The notes under the pieces: model-generated
What the model was told of the DNA's origin: nothing
Databases searched by the model: none
What the model saw: the letters and a program-made list of their open reading frames with translations, nothing else
Part shown: piece after piece, positions 1 to 11,437 of the stretch
Position numbering within the stretch: position 1 is the first letter of the stretch
Layout: each line of letters starts with the position of its first letter
Position numbers and translations under genes: made by a program
NCBI GenBank assembly: GCA_022828595.1
Contig: JAKGHH010000001.1
Coordinates: 125,624,999 to 125,688,998 of the forward strand
Reading direction: 5' to 3'
Length of the DNA: 64,000 nt
Source of the DNA: Nelumbo lutea
Lineage: Eukaryota > Streptophyta > Magnoliopsida > Proteales > Nelumbonaceae

Positions 1-1946
1 ATCGATGCCAATCCAATCATAAGAACACCTCAGTAGTGTGCCAACTATGTGGATATCTTGGTCATATAATAGCTACTTGTCATCGTTATTTGGAAGTCAC
101 TACCAACAAGAGGGGCAAATAGGCCCATACTGCATCATCTTCCTAGTCAGTTCGTGATGACAATTGGTACTTTGATTTTGGGGTAGCCAATTATATGACT
201 TCAGATCTTGGGAACCTTTCTATTCACGATGAATATCATGGATCAGACCACATCACTATGGGAAATGGTACAGGTCTAACAATATCTCACATTGGTTCTT
301 CTGTATTGCATAATGATTTTGGATCTCTTATCAACCAGTTTTGTAAGGATAATAATGCAATTTTTATTTTTGACTCTACTGGCTTCTCTGTTAAGGACAA
401 CGCGATCAAGAAAATTCTCATTCAAGGGCCGATTAAAGGAGGGCTCTACCAAATCAAGTCCAATTGCACAAATAAAACTCCATCTACATTCATTGGTGAG
501 AGAGTGTCTGTTTCAGTATGGCATCAGAGCTTAGGACATCCCAACAAGAAAGTTGCAACTCACATCTTATCTTTGTTTCAGATTCCAATTTTGAATAAGG
601 ACTTCTCATTTTGTCCATCCTGTCCTCTAGGCAAGAGTCAAACCTTGCCATTTTCTTCTAGTAGTTTTTTTGCCAAGCGTTCGTTAGAATTATTATTTTC
701 TGATGTATGGGGACCAGCCCCAGTTCCTACAAGACAAGGTTATCATTATTATTTGATTTTTGTTGATGCTTTCAGCAAATTTATATGGATTTTTCCTATG
801 GCTTCTAAAACTCAAGTTGTTTCTATCTTTGATGTTTTTAAAAGAAATGTGGAGAACTTATTGAATACTTCTATCAAAGTGCTACAAATAGATAGTGGTA
901 AAGAGTTCAAGCCTATGTTACCTAGTTCAGGCATCACTCATCGTCTCTCATGTCCCTATATTCATGAACAAAATGGGGTTGTAGAACGGTGTCACCGCCA
1001 TATTGTTGAGATGGGTCTCACTCTCTTAGCTACAACTTCAATGTCCAAACATTAGTGGTATGATGTCTTTGAGACTATTGTTTTTTAATCAATCGACTTT
1101 CTACCCCAATACTGCACATGAAGTCTCCTTTAGAATGTCTGTTTAGAAAATAACCTGATTATAATATGTTGTGTACCTTTGGATGTGCCTGTTATCCACA
1201 TCTCAGACCCTTTAATTAATCTAAATTGGACTATCACTCAAAATGTTGCCTATTCTTGGGCTATAGTCTGCATCACAAAGAGTATAAATTCTCGGTTTTG
1301 ACCTCAAGTCATCTCTGTATTTCTCAGAATGTGGTTTATGATGAGAATACTTTCCCATGTGCTTCTTGCAGTCCTTCTTCGGTGCCTAGCTCGATTACCA
1401 GTACTCTAGTTGGCCCACCAATTGTTATATCCGTGTTCTTATCCTAAACACATTCCCAACCTTTACTAGAACTACCTCCATTAGTCAAAATGTCATCCCA
1501 ATTGGTGTTAGTTCTACTGAGTTGACTACACCATCATCACCTAATATTCATCCCATGGTGACACGGGGTAAAAGTGTTGTTCGCAAATCAGATCTACGGT
1601 ATACTTTAGAAGCTTCTATTGACTCGGACATTAAACCTTCTTGCTACAGTGTTGCTAAGAGAGATCCTCTATGGGTGCATGTCATGGAGGAGGGATACAA
1701 AGCTCTCTTGAACAATGATACATGGGATCGCATACCTCCGCCTCCTTAAAAGAATATTGTGGGCAATCATTGGGTTTATAAAATAAAGAGACGTCCAGAT
1801 GGGACAATTGAGCGGTACAAAGCACGCTTGGTGGAGCAGGGGGTTTACCTAACAAGCTGGTATTGACTTTGCTAAAACTTTCAGTCCAGTTGTTAAACCT
1901 ACCACATTTCGGTTAATACTCTCTCTTGTGGTTCACACTGGTTGGG
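1..1946 (+). pseudogene. Copia element E, segment 1: gag zinc knuckle, protease, integrase and start of RT (decayed)
   Basis: This is the left part of an old Ty1/copia polyprotein whose beginning lies outside the window. A CX2CX4HX4C zinc knuckle (CQLCGYLGHIIATC, about 39-80) is followed in frame by a TAG (120-122). A degraded protease motif reads DFGV, where copia normally has DSGA. The 195-1055 reading frame holds the gag-pre-integrase domain (WHQSLGHPNK) and the integrase core, with DVWGPAP, VDAFSKF and DSGKEF visible. Past the stop at 1055, recognisable FGCACYPHLRP and FLGYS-like sequence continues in shifted frames. The linker and RT start (DPLWVHVMEE, TWDRIPPPP, then a KARLV-like stretch) run to 1946. 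There the frame is cut by element A and resumes at 13,225. Several stops and frameshifts make it inactive. Confidence 0.9.
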
Positions 1947-3890
1947 TGTTAGACAGTTTTGTAGGCTATTAGCTTCAATCAGAAGGATGTACATTATGAG
2001 TTTATTGTAAATGAATAAAAAGTACATATTTGATTCATGTTCCCTTGTATGTTTCTATGTAATACCCTTAAACTGGACACTTAATGAGACTCGTGTTAGT
2101 TTAGGAAAGTTAATAGCCCGTGGGTCGGTCTAGGGAGACCTATCCTGATAAGGCTGACACTGATGTGCCACCAAGTCGGTTGGGGTGGCCTGTCTCAGCT
2201 GCCAGGGTGAGACTCTAAGCACATGCAGTGTAGGGTTAATTGAATCATTCAACTGGACCAGATTTCCAGTATTGCCCTAGACCTTGGAGATTAATGGGCA
2301 AAACTAGAAAGTTACACCCGACCCCTAGACTCGATTATGATACTGCACTAGGTGTCGGATTGGGTTGTCTTTGATGTACCAATCAATGAGATCCTTAGTG
2401 GGGGTCAAAACCTGGGTATGTTGGGACAGTCTGAGAATTCATTTGAGTGGGTGATCATAGTGACAGGATCAACCCTTTTGTTGGACAAAGGTAATTATCG
2501 GAGATGCACTATCTCTGATGGAAACCAAGACTACCAGCAGTCGATTTCAATCGTTGAGATTTGTTTTGCAAAATTTATTTTATATGAGATATAAAAGTAC
2601 ATATATGTTATGGTTTCTAAAATGTTTGCAAAAGGTTTTAATTCCCGGGATCCATATAAGCAGAGAGTGCAACACTGTTCCTTGCATCCAAGGGAGAGGT
2701 CCTCTCTTGTCGGGCAGTGTTTGATCATTATGGGCTGAGAGGTTGAGTGTAAGACCATTGAGGGCAATACCTGATGGGCTAATCTTGCATCTGCCCACAG
2801 TCCCTGGGTGTTACAAGGTGGCTTGGCCTAGGGACCACTTAGGGTAAATGTTGGGCCCATAGAGCCCATGAGATGGGTTTCAGGGGGTGCACTGTTCATA
2901 GCAGTGTATTCGGCCAAGCCTTGTAACAAAGGCTGGGCTGACCCCATGTGGCTGATGTGTAGATCAATGTTTGGGTTCCACGTCATATAAGGAAACCCAA
3001 CTGGGCAGTAGTTTGGAAGACTAAGTGAGTACATAACCTTAATTGGGCTTAAGCCCATTTCGAACTGGGCTGATTTGATCAATTTAAATGAGGGGTGAAT
3101 CTGGGATTAAATCAGTTGATAGGATTGGGCATTGACTCTATCCACTCAGAGAGTCCAAGATATAAATAAGATTTAGATCTAGGAGCCTCCTAATAGGATT
3201 AGAAGAGGACTGATCTAATCTACAAATAAGATAAGGGTTTATCCTTATCACCTAAAGGGAAGCCTGATCCAAATTTGATTTGGATCAACAACTCATAATT
3301 GTATTAGGAGTTGATCCTTTAGGGTTACAAGAAAAACAAGGGGGTGATAGCCTTTAGAAACAACAACACCAAGATCTCTAGTCTAGAGAGCTGAAAATCA
3401 CAAAAGAAATATTTCTGCAATCTCTACAAAATACTTTCTTGCCGACCCCTTCCTACCACCACCAGACCTCCAGTTCGATCTCCAACTTTGTAGGCGAAAT
3501 CAAGATTTGATCTTGATATCAGTCCTTTGTTGGAAGCAGTGCTCACGTGCCATCCAGCTATTTTTATGAAGGATCAGTTTCTTGGAGAATGTTGTTGATT
3601 CTGCTCCATCTAGCACTGCGCCATCTTCAGTGGGAGCAGTCTTTGAATCCTTCCTTGGGCGTGAACACCTCCATTGAGAGATAATATTTCTCTGTATCAG
3701 GTATACCTCTCTCCTACTCTTTCTGGTTTAGATCTGGTTCAGTTTATGGTTCAAGATTGATCTTTGAAAATATGATTTTCTAAATAAGGAATGTGATTCC
3801 CAGTTGAAAGGGAGAGATATTTTTTTTGAAATTCGCCCACCTTATTCCACAAGATTTGGGCATCCAATTGATGGATCTCTCATCCCTTCA
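1947..3890 (+). repeat. 5' LTR of element A
   Basis: The LTR starts TGTTAGACAG and ends CATCCCTTCA, just before the primer-binding site, and is 1,944 bp long. It aligns along its length with the solo LTR at 5023-6955, the A 3' LTR, C and both B LTRs. Its TATA region is degraded: the equivalent of the TATAAAAG seen in the solo LTR reads as a ttacaag-type sequence near 3326. Open frames inside it (for example 2352-2594) are by-products of LTR sequence and I do not consider them genes. Confidence 0.92.
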
Positions 3891-3891
3891 G

Positions 3892-3904
3892 TGGTATTAG
3901 AGCC
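3892..3904 (+). promoter_or_regulatory. Primer-binding site of element A
   Basis: tggtattagagcc lies 1 nt after the LTR end. It differs by one transition from TGGTATCAGAGCC, the usual plant primer-binding site complementary to initiator methionine tRNA, which is intact in element B. Confidence 0.88.
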
Positions 3905-6230
3905 ATGGTTCAAATCTTGAACGAATTTGTTTCGGATCTGAACCTGTGCAAATGGGCAGAAAGCGTTCTACCCGATTTACGTAGATAAAAGTTTTGGAAT
4001 ATTTGTTCCCAAAATTATGGGCGAATAATCTAAAATTAAATTTTATATAAATCTGATTATTGTTTAGAACTGTTCTTTATGATTTTCTTGATTTATGGGT
4101 TGTTCATACAAGAGGAGATCAAATTCTTGATTGGCGCAGGGAACCTGCAATTTTGCAGTTTCTTGGATTATTTTATTACATTTGGTCTATAAAATATATA
4201 TTTTTTTTATTTTTTAGACTAAATGTATAGGTATTTGATTTGATGTAATTATTAACATAAATTAGGTTTTCTATTTAATTTAATTTTGTATCGAAGATGG
4301 CGGTGCAGAGAAGGAGATTTCGCAGATGGGAGAATCGCTATCTGTGATTTGCAGTTTGTGAAACTGCGACCTGTGATCTAACCTCTGTTTTGTAGGATGG
4401 ATTGTGCGAACAACCCAGTTAGACTGATTATTGTTTTTCTTTGATTAGTGTTTAATTTTAGATTAATTCTTAAATTAAATCTTTTAATTAAAGATCAAAC
4501 CCTAGACCCATTCGAACCAGATTGGTCCAAACTGGTTGGACCGAATCTAGGGTTCGATCATGGCTGAATGTTAGCCCTAATTTTCCCACTAATTAAATGT
4601 TTAATTCGGCCCAACTTGTAAAGGCCCAATTTTAAGTTTATAAAACTGCTAAAAGCCCACTTTGCGGATAAAGCTATATGGGCCAAACTGATCAACCCAA
4701 ATTCAGCCCATATACCTAGATAATATTAATGTTTAATATTATGGATTTAAAATGGGCTTCAAATGGGCTTTACAGATATTTAATTGATTGGATCAATTTA
4801 TCATTGCATGTGATGTATGGATGTGTGATAGGCTATGTACATGGGCCATAAGTGCTTGGCCATGCTAAAATGATAGTGCTCTTGTGCACACCATGGCTGA
4901 ATGCACATCATTGCCATGGTGTCCCTTTCGGTCATTGGATGACCCTCCCTCAGGGTGGGCCCCACACCTCATGGAGAGGTTACGTGCAGAACCCTAATTG
5001 ATTTGGGGCCACCGAAAGTCTGTGTTAGACAGTTTGTATGACCTTAGCTTCAATCAAAATGATGTACTTTATGAGTTTATTGTAAATGAATAAAAGTGCA
5101 TATTTGATTCATGTTCCCTTGGTATGTTTCTGTGTAATACCCTTAAACTGGACACTTAATGAGACTCGTGTTAGTTTAGAATGTTCATAGCCAATGGGTC
5201 GGTTTGGGGAGACCTATCCTGACAAGGCTGACACTGTGGTGCCACCCAAGTCAGTTGGGGTGGCCTGTCTCAGTTGCCAGGGTGAGACCCAAGGCACATA
5301 CAGTGTATGATTAATTGAATCTATGAACTGGACCAGATTTCCAGTATTGCCCTGGACCTTGGAGATTGATGGGCAAAACTAAAAAGTTATACCCGACCCC
5401 TAGACTCAATTATGATATTGCACTAGGTGTCGGATTGGACTATTTTTGATGTACCAATCAGTGAGATCTTTAGCGGGGGTCAAAACATGGGTATGTTGGG
5501 ACAGTCTGAGAATTCATCTGAGTGGGTGATCATAGTGATAGGATCAGCCCCTTTGTCGGACAAAGGTAATGAAAGGGGATACACTCTCACTGATGGAAAC
5601 CAAGACTGCAGGCAACCGATTTTAATCGTTGAGATTCGTTTTGCAAAGTATATTTTATATGAGATATAAAAGTATATGTATTATGATTTCTAAAAGGTTT
5701 GCAAAATATTTTAATTCCCGGGATCCATATAAGTAGAGAGTGCAACACTGTTCCTTGCAGCCGAGGGAGAAATCCTCTCTTGTCGGGTAGTGTATGATCA
5801 TTATGGGCTGAGAGGTTAAGTGTAAGACCATTGAGGATAACACCTGATGGGCTAATCTTGCATCTGCCGATAGTCCCTGGGTTTTCCAAGGTGGTTTGGC
5901 CCAGGGACCACTTAGTGTAAGTGTTGGGTCCATAGAGCCCATTTGATGGTTTTCAGGGGTACACTGTCTTCAGCAGTGCATTCGGTCAGGCTTGTAACAA
6001 AGGCTGGGCTGAACCCATGTGGCTGATGTGTAGATCAATGCTTGGGTCCCACCCATACAAGGAAGCCCAACTGGGCAGCAGTTTGGAAGGCTTTTTGAGT
6101 ACATAACCTTAAATGGGCCTTAAGCCCATTTCGAACTGGGCTGATTTGATCGGTCATTTAAAGGGGGCGAATTCTGAAGTGGGTCAGCTAAAAGGATTGG
6201 GCTTAGACCCTATCCACTCAGAGAGTCCAA

Positions 6231-6379
6231 GATCTAAATGAGATTTAGATCTGGAAACCTCCTAATTATATTAGGAGATAGCTGATCTGATCTGCAGATA
6301 AGATAAGGATTATCCCTTATCACTAAGGACTTCTAACCCAAATATGATTTGGATTAGCAACTCCTAATCTGATTAGGAG
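6231..6379 (+). promoter_or_regulatory. Ladder of four short inverted repeats upstream of the LTR TATA box
   Basis: Four perfect hairpin-like inverted repeats follow one another: GATCTAAAT/ATTTAGATC (6231-6251, 3-nt loop), CTCCTAAT/ATTAGGAG (6259-6277, 3-nt loop), GATAAGG/CCTTATC (6302-6321) and again CTCCTAAT/ATTAGGAG (6361-6379, loop ctg). The last ends 16 bp before the TATA box. Equivalent, partly degraded arrays are seen in the LTRs of A, C and B. They may be U3 regulatory sites; that role is inferred from position only. Confidence 0.6.
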
Positions 6380-6395
6380 CTGATCCCTTTGAGAT

Positions 6396-6403
6396 TATAA
6401 AAG
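6396..6403 (+). promoter_or_regulatory. Putative TATA box of the solo LTR
   Basis: TATAAAAG occurs at the position where related LTRs have TATAAATA (C at 17452-17459, B 3' LTR at 62540-62547). It probably marks the U3/R promoter. Confidence 0.6.
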
Positions 6404-7598
6404 GGGAAGGGGGCGGTAGCCTTTTACATGATCAATAGCATTCTTCTCTTTGAAAAAAGAGAGATTGAGAGATTTCCTGCATACTGCGAATTCTCTCCTG
6501 CCGCCACCTTCCTGCCATTGCCATTCCTTCAGTTCGATCTCCAGTTCTTGGGAGCAATCAAGATTTGATCTTGATCTCAATCTTTTGGGAAAAGATTGAT
6601 TGGACTGTACTCACAAGCCGTCTAGTTGATTCTTGTGAAGGGTCAAGTTCTTTTGAAGAACATTGTTGATTCTGCTCCATCCTTCACTGCGCCATCTTCA
6701 GTGGGAGCAGATTTTGGATCCTTCCTTGGTGTGAACACCTCCATTGGAGATAGTATTTCTCCGTATCAGGTATAATCCTCTCCCACTCCTTTTGGTTCAG
6801 ATCTGGTTCAGTTTATGGTTCAAGATTGATCCTTGAAAATATGATTTTCTAAATAGGGAATACGATTCCCAGTTGAAGGGAGAGATAAATTTTTTGAAAT
6901 TCGCCCTTATTCCGCAATCTTTGGGCGTCCATAGGATGGATCTCTCATCCCTTCAGTCTGACTTTATGAAAGTCAGTGGGAGCCACTTGGGTTTGACCTA
7001 GATCAAACTAGGGCATAATTTATTGTTCCCTCCAGCTAATATGAGTGCATGTGATAGAGAGATTCATATGATGAACTCTCTAAAGGCTTCCATCATTAGC
7101 ATGAGGATGGGTCCTTCAGAAATGAGGAAACGCACCAGAAAATGAGTTATCCATTTGTTGTTGGGCTTGTCTTGAGTGTTTCATAAGATGATAGGGGCGT
7201 CATAGACCGATGTGGGAGGGGCTTCACCAGAAAATGGGAACTCTCTCACAATACCTTGGCGTTCATGAATATGATGGGTAAGCACTCACTGGATAGAAAG
7301 GTTTACCTGAAAACGATTCTGAACCTTATCTGACAGAGGCCAAAGGGAAAACTCATATGATGAGTGGATATGATCCTTCACAGAAAGGTGGTGGGGTTAT
7401 GTAGTTGAAATAGTTGGCTCCATGCACCCTATGTGATTTCCCATATTTCCAGAGACAACTCGCAGTCTCTGTCACTAAGAAAGGAGGGAAATCTCAGAGA
7501 TGAATAAATGGGAATGGAATGTAGATTAAGATCCATATCTATGTAATGAACATGAATCAAATTAGGTTGTGGACTGATGTTTGCTCTTTTATCAAAAA

Positions 7599-8531
7599 AT
7601 GGCAAATGGACAATTTGCAAAGCTGCTTGATGACAACAAGCTGAAGGGCCCAAACTATGCCGACTAATACAAGAACCTTATGTTGGTCTTAACCTCTGAA
7701 AAGTTGGATAAGGTAGCCAAGAATCCTGCCCTGGATCATCCAGGAGATAGGTCTTCTGAGGCCCAAAGAAGATAATACCAAAAATGGGAGGAGAAAAACT
7801 CCCTTGCCCGCTTCTATATCGTTGTCTTCTTGGACAACCCAATTTAGAGGCAGTTCGATCAGATCGAACTTGCTATGGACGTATTAGACAGTCTCAAGAC
7901 AATGTACGAAGAGCATAATTGTCCTACTTGGCAGAAGGTCTTGAAACAGTTCATGACCGCGCAGATGTCCAAGGGCCAATAGGTTCACGACCATTGTCTT
8001 TGGATGATGGGTTATATCAATGAACTGGAGTCTCTTGGGTCCAGGCTGGATCTGGTAACACAGATCGATTCTATTCTCAACTCTCTACCTCCATATTTTA
8101 ATCCATTCATCATGAATTACAACATGAACAAGCTGAACGTCAGCTTGTAGGAACTCAGCAATATGTTGCAGAGGGCCGAATAACTGATTAAAAAGGATGA
8201 CCCATTGCCATGCTTGTTGAAACTGGAAAATCAGGCAAGAAAAGGAAGGCAAAGAGAAAGCCCCAAAAGAAGGCTGCCAAACCCAAGAAGCAGAAGAAAG
8301 ACAGCATCGGATGCCTGTCACTTCTACAAGAAGACCGACCATTGGAAAAGGAACTATCTTGCCTACCTGGAATCCAAGAAAGGTAATATCGAAACTTGTG
8401 TTATAGAAACCAACTTATTGGTAGCTTTAGCATCTTGGTGTATTGATTCTGGGGCTTCAACTCATGCGTGTAACTCACTACATGGGTTCAAGGTAAGTAG
8501 AAGGCTAAGTGAAGGAGAAGTTACACTCTAA
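7599..8531 (+). pseudogene. Element A gag and protease (decayed)
   Basis: The ATG at 7599 begins MANGQFAKLLDDNK, matching the start in element B (57496). The frame carries several stops, including TAG at 8148-8150. The zinc knuckle (about 8310-8350) is destroyed: where B reads CHFCKQTGHWKRNC, A has tyrosines for the second and last cysteine and Asp for Gly. All three are G-to-A changes. The protease motif DSGASTHAC (about 8445-8470) is intact. In the family this protein forms the virus-like particle and packages element RNA; this copy could not do so. Confidence 0.9.
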
Positions 8532-8572
8532 CTGGGACTACTGCAATTGTTGCAGCCGCAACCATAAGAACC

Positions 8573-9982
8573 ATGGAGTTAATTTTTAGAGGAGTTATTG
8601 TATTGAAAGATTGTCTTTATGTACAAACTTTAAGAAGAAATTTGATTTCTATCTCAAAACTATGTGCAGATGGTTATTCTGTCCTTTTCAGTAATACGAT
8701 ATCTATTAAAAGAAATAATAGATTCATCGCATACAGGGAACTGGAGAATGGTATCTATGTTCTACATCCTTATCTAGAAACTAACATAACCAAAACTATG
8801 TTGGCTGAAATCCCCAAGAAAAGAGTCTGTGATACCGTTAATCCCACGTGCCTATGGCATTGCCGACTTGGCCACATCGGTGTTGACCGAATCACAAGGT
8901 TGGTAAAGGATGGTCCTTTGGATTTTCTAACAGTAGAAGATCTTCCCACCTGTGAGCCTTGCCTACAAGGTAAGATGACCAAACGACCATTTAACGGTAA
9001 GCTTGAAAGATGCACAGGCACACTTGACCTTATACATATTGATGTATGTGGTCTCTTGAGTGCTAGGACACGGAATCAACACGTGTACTTCATCACCTTC
9101 ACCGATGATTTTTCATGATATGGTTACGTCTACCTAATGAGACACAAGTTTGAATCCTTTGAAAAGTTGAAAGAGTTCAGACAAGAGGTCGAGAAATAGT
9201 TAGGGAGAGACATTAAAGCCCTTCGATCAGATCGAGGTGGCGAGTATCTCTCTGACGAATTCAATGACTACTTAAAGGACAATGGGATAGTATCACAGTT
9301 AGCTCCTCCTGCTACACCACAACTTAACGGTGTTTCGGAGAGGAGAAATATGACCTTATTGAATATGGTCCGGTCACTTCTCATACACTCAAAGTTACCC
9401 ACATCTTTTTGAGGTTACGCATTAGAGACTACGATTTACGTGCAGAATCAGGTTCTAACCAAATCGGTTCCGAATACTCCATATGAACTTTGAACCAGAA
9501 AGAAACCAAGTGTCAGACACTTGAAGATTTGGAGTTGTCTAGTACACATTAAAAGAACGAGTACAGACAAGTTGGAATCCAAGACCAATCGTTGCCTATT
9601 TGTAGGCTACCCAAAAGGCTCTGTGGGTTACCTATTCTATGACCCAAGTGAGCAGAAGGTGTTCTGCAGTCAAAATGCACAATTCTTGAAAACCGATTAC
9701 ATCCTGAACACCCATCGTCAGGAATTTGTTCTTGATGAGGAGAGCTCAGGAGCAGTGGGAGATGTCCCACAAGTTCCAGGTAGTGACCAACCTAGAAGAT
9801 CCACTCGGGTATCCAGGCCACCAGTCCGTTATGGTTATGACCAAGATAGTTACCTGGTGGAAACCTTGACTAGTGAGGAGGATCTCGTGACTTACGCGGA
9901 AGCTATGTTGGACATAGATTCCCAGAAGTGGGTGGAGGCCATGAGAGCAGAGATGGACTCAATGGAGACCAATGAAGTCTAG
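8573..9982 (+). pseudogene. Element A gag-pre-integrase and integrase (with stops)
   Basis: One frame with several in-frame stops. It shows the pre-integrase domain with an HHCC-type zinc site (LWHCRLGHIG ... CEPCLQGK, about 8850-8972), the integrase core (HIDVCG, TFTDDFS, RSDRGGEY, and the LNGVSERRN Glu region near 9330) and a C-terminal part (VGYPKGSVGYLFYD). Stops occur at 9116-9118, 9197-9199, 9410-9412, 9491-9493 and 9980-9982. Against element B they look like C-to-T or G-to-A changes (CAG to TAG, TGG to TGA or TAG). All three core acidic positions remain visible, unlike in B, where the segment before the Glu is deleted. Confidence 0.9.
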
Positions 9983-9994
9983 ACTCTAGTAGAT

Positions 9995-11423
9995 TTGCCC
10001 TCCTGGGTAAAAGCAATCGGCTGCAAATTGATTTACAAGAGGAAGAAGGGCCCTGATGGTAGGGTTGAGACCTTCAAAGCTCGTCTGGTGGCGAAAGGGT
10101 ACACTCAGAAAGAGGGCATCGATTATGAGGAAACCTTTTTGTCTGTGGCCATGCTTAAATCCACTAGGATCCTGCTAGCTATAGCAGCATACCATCACTA
10201 TGAGATTTGGTAGATGGATGTCAAAACTACATTCATGAATGGAGATCTTAGTGAAGATATCTACATGCAGCAGCCGCAAGGATTCCTTGCTACTAGTCAG
10301 GAACACATGGTATGTAAACTTAATAGATCCATATATGGACTTAAGCAGGCTTCTAGGAGTTGGAACATCCGTTTTGATTCTGTTGTCAAAACATTTGACT
10401 TTGAGCAGAATCTGGATGAGCCTTGTGTTTATAGAAAGTACAGTGGAGATAAGGTAGCCTTCTTGGTTTTGTATGTAGATGACATTCTACTCATTGGGAA
10501 TGATGTAGGAATGTTAACTACGGTGAAAGTATGACTTTCATGGCAATTCTCCATGAAAGATCTTGAAGAAGAGATCGAAGCGAATAATAGGATTATCCCA
10601 ATCTGCTTACATTGACAAAATAGTCAAAAGATACAGCATGGAAAACTCCAAGTAAGGAAATGTTCCTTTCAGACACGGAGTCACTCTCTCCAAGAAGATG
10701 CCTCCCAAGACCTCTGAAGAGATTGAGGGCATGAAAGACGTTCCCTATGCCTCTGCCATAGGGATCATCATGTATGCCACACTGTGCAATCATCCTGACA
10801 TTGCTCAGGCAATGAGTGTGGTAAGCAGATTTCAGGCCAACCCAAGGTAGGAGCACTGGACTGCTGTGAAAAACATACTTAAGTACCTTCGAAGGACAAA
10901 AGAGTTTTGTCTAGTATTCGATGGTAGCTCACTACAGATCCAAGGGTATACAGATGTCGATTTCCAGTCAGATCCAGATGATAGAAAGTCTACATCTGGA
11001 TATGTTTTCACGATAGGTTCATGTGTTGTTTCCTAGAAAAGCAGCAAATAGGGGTCCACTATAGACTCCATGATCGAGGCCGAGTACATTGCCGCAAGTG
11101 AGGCTGCCAAAGAAGCCGTGTGGATAAAGAAGTTCATTCACGAGTTGGGAGTAGTTTCGTCCAGCACATCACCCCTCCCGTTGTTGTGTGACAACAATGG
11201 AGCCATTGCTCAGGCTAAGGAGCCACGAGACAACTCAAAGTCGAAGCACATCGAGAGAAAGTTCCAAGTACTACGGGAGATTATTGGTAGAGGGGACATC
11301 CTGATTTAGAAGTTAGCGTCAGCGGAAAATGTAGCAGACCCATTGATGAGGCCACTATCACAGAAAGTGTTTGATAAACACGTGGAAAGCATGGGACTCT
11401 AGCTTGTACCTGATTGGACCTAA
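9995..11423 (+). pseudogene. Element A reverse transcriptase and RNase H (broken)
   Basis: RT is readable as KARLVAKGYTQKEGIDYEETF, a TAG at 10211-10213, MDVKTTFMNGDL, SIYGLKQASRSW and the catalytic YVDD (10472-10483), which is intact. Near 10,530-10,600 the frame is lost. Compared with element B (about 60,385-60,420) roughly 30 bp are missing there. RNase H resumes in another frame: AEYIAASEAAKEAVW (about 11075-11120) and DNNGAIAQAKEPR, and the polyprotein ends at the TAA 11421-11423. The product would have replicated the element; this copy cannot make it. Confidence 0.9.
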
Positions 11424-11437
11424 GTGCAAGTGGGATC
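11424..11437 (+). promoter_or_regulatory. Polypurine tract region of element A
   Basis: The purine-rich gtgcaagtgggatc sits between the pol stop codon and the 3' LTR and matches gtgcaagtgggagc in element B (61281-61294). It would prime plus-strand DNA synthesis. Confidence 0.75.

Larger units (their letters stand above)
5023..6955 (+). repeat. Solo LTR of the A/B family nested in the leader of element A
   Basis: A complete 1,933-bp LTR (TGTTAGACAG ... CATCCCTTCA) is flanked by the perfect 5-bp duplication gtctg (5018-5022 and 6956-6960). No primer-binding site or coding region follows: sequence resumes immediately with the leader, as shown by the uninterrupted leader of element B near 56,850. 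This is the expected product of recombination between the two LTRs of a full element that had inserted into A. It is better preserved in the TATA region than A's own 5' LTR, in keeping with being younger. Confidence 0.93.

Noticed and set aside
2531..3082. Minus-strand open frames inside the A 5' LTR, repeated in other LTRs
   Set aside because: Positions track LTR homology, copies are interrupted at random, and no domain is recognisable.
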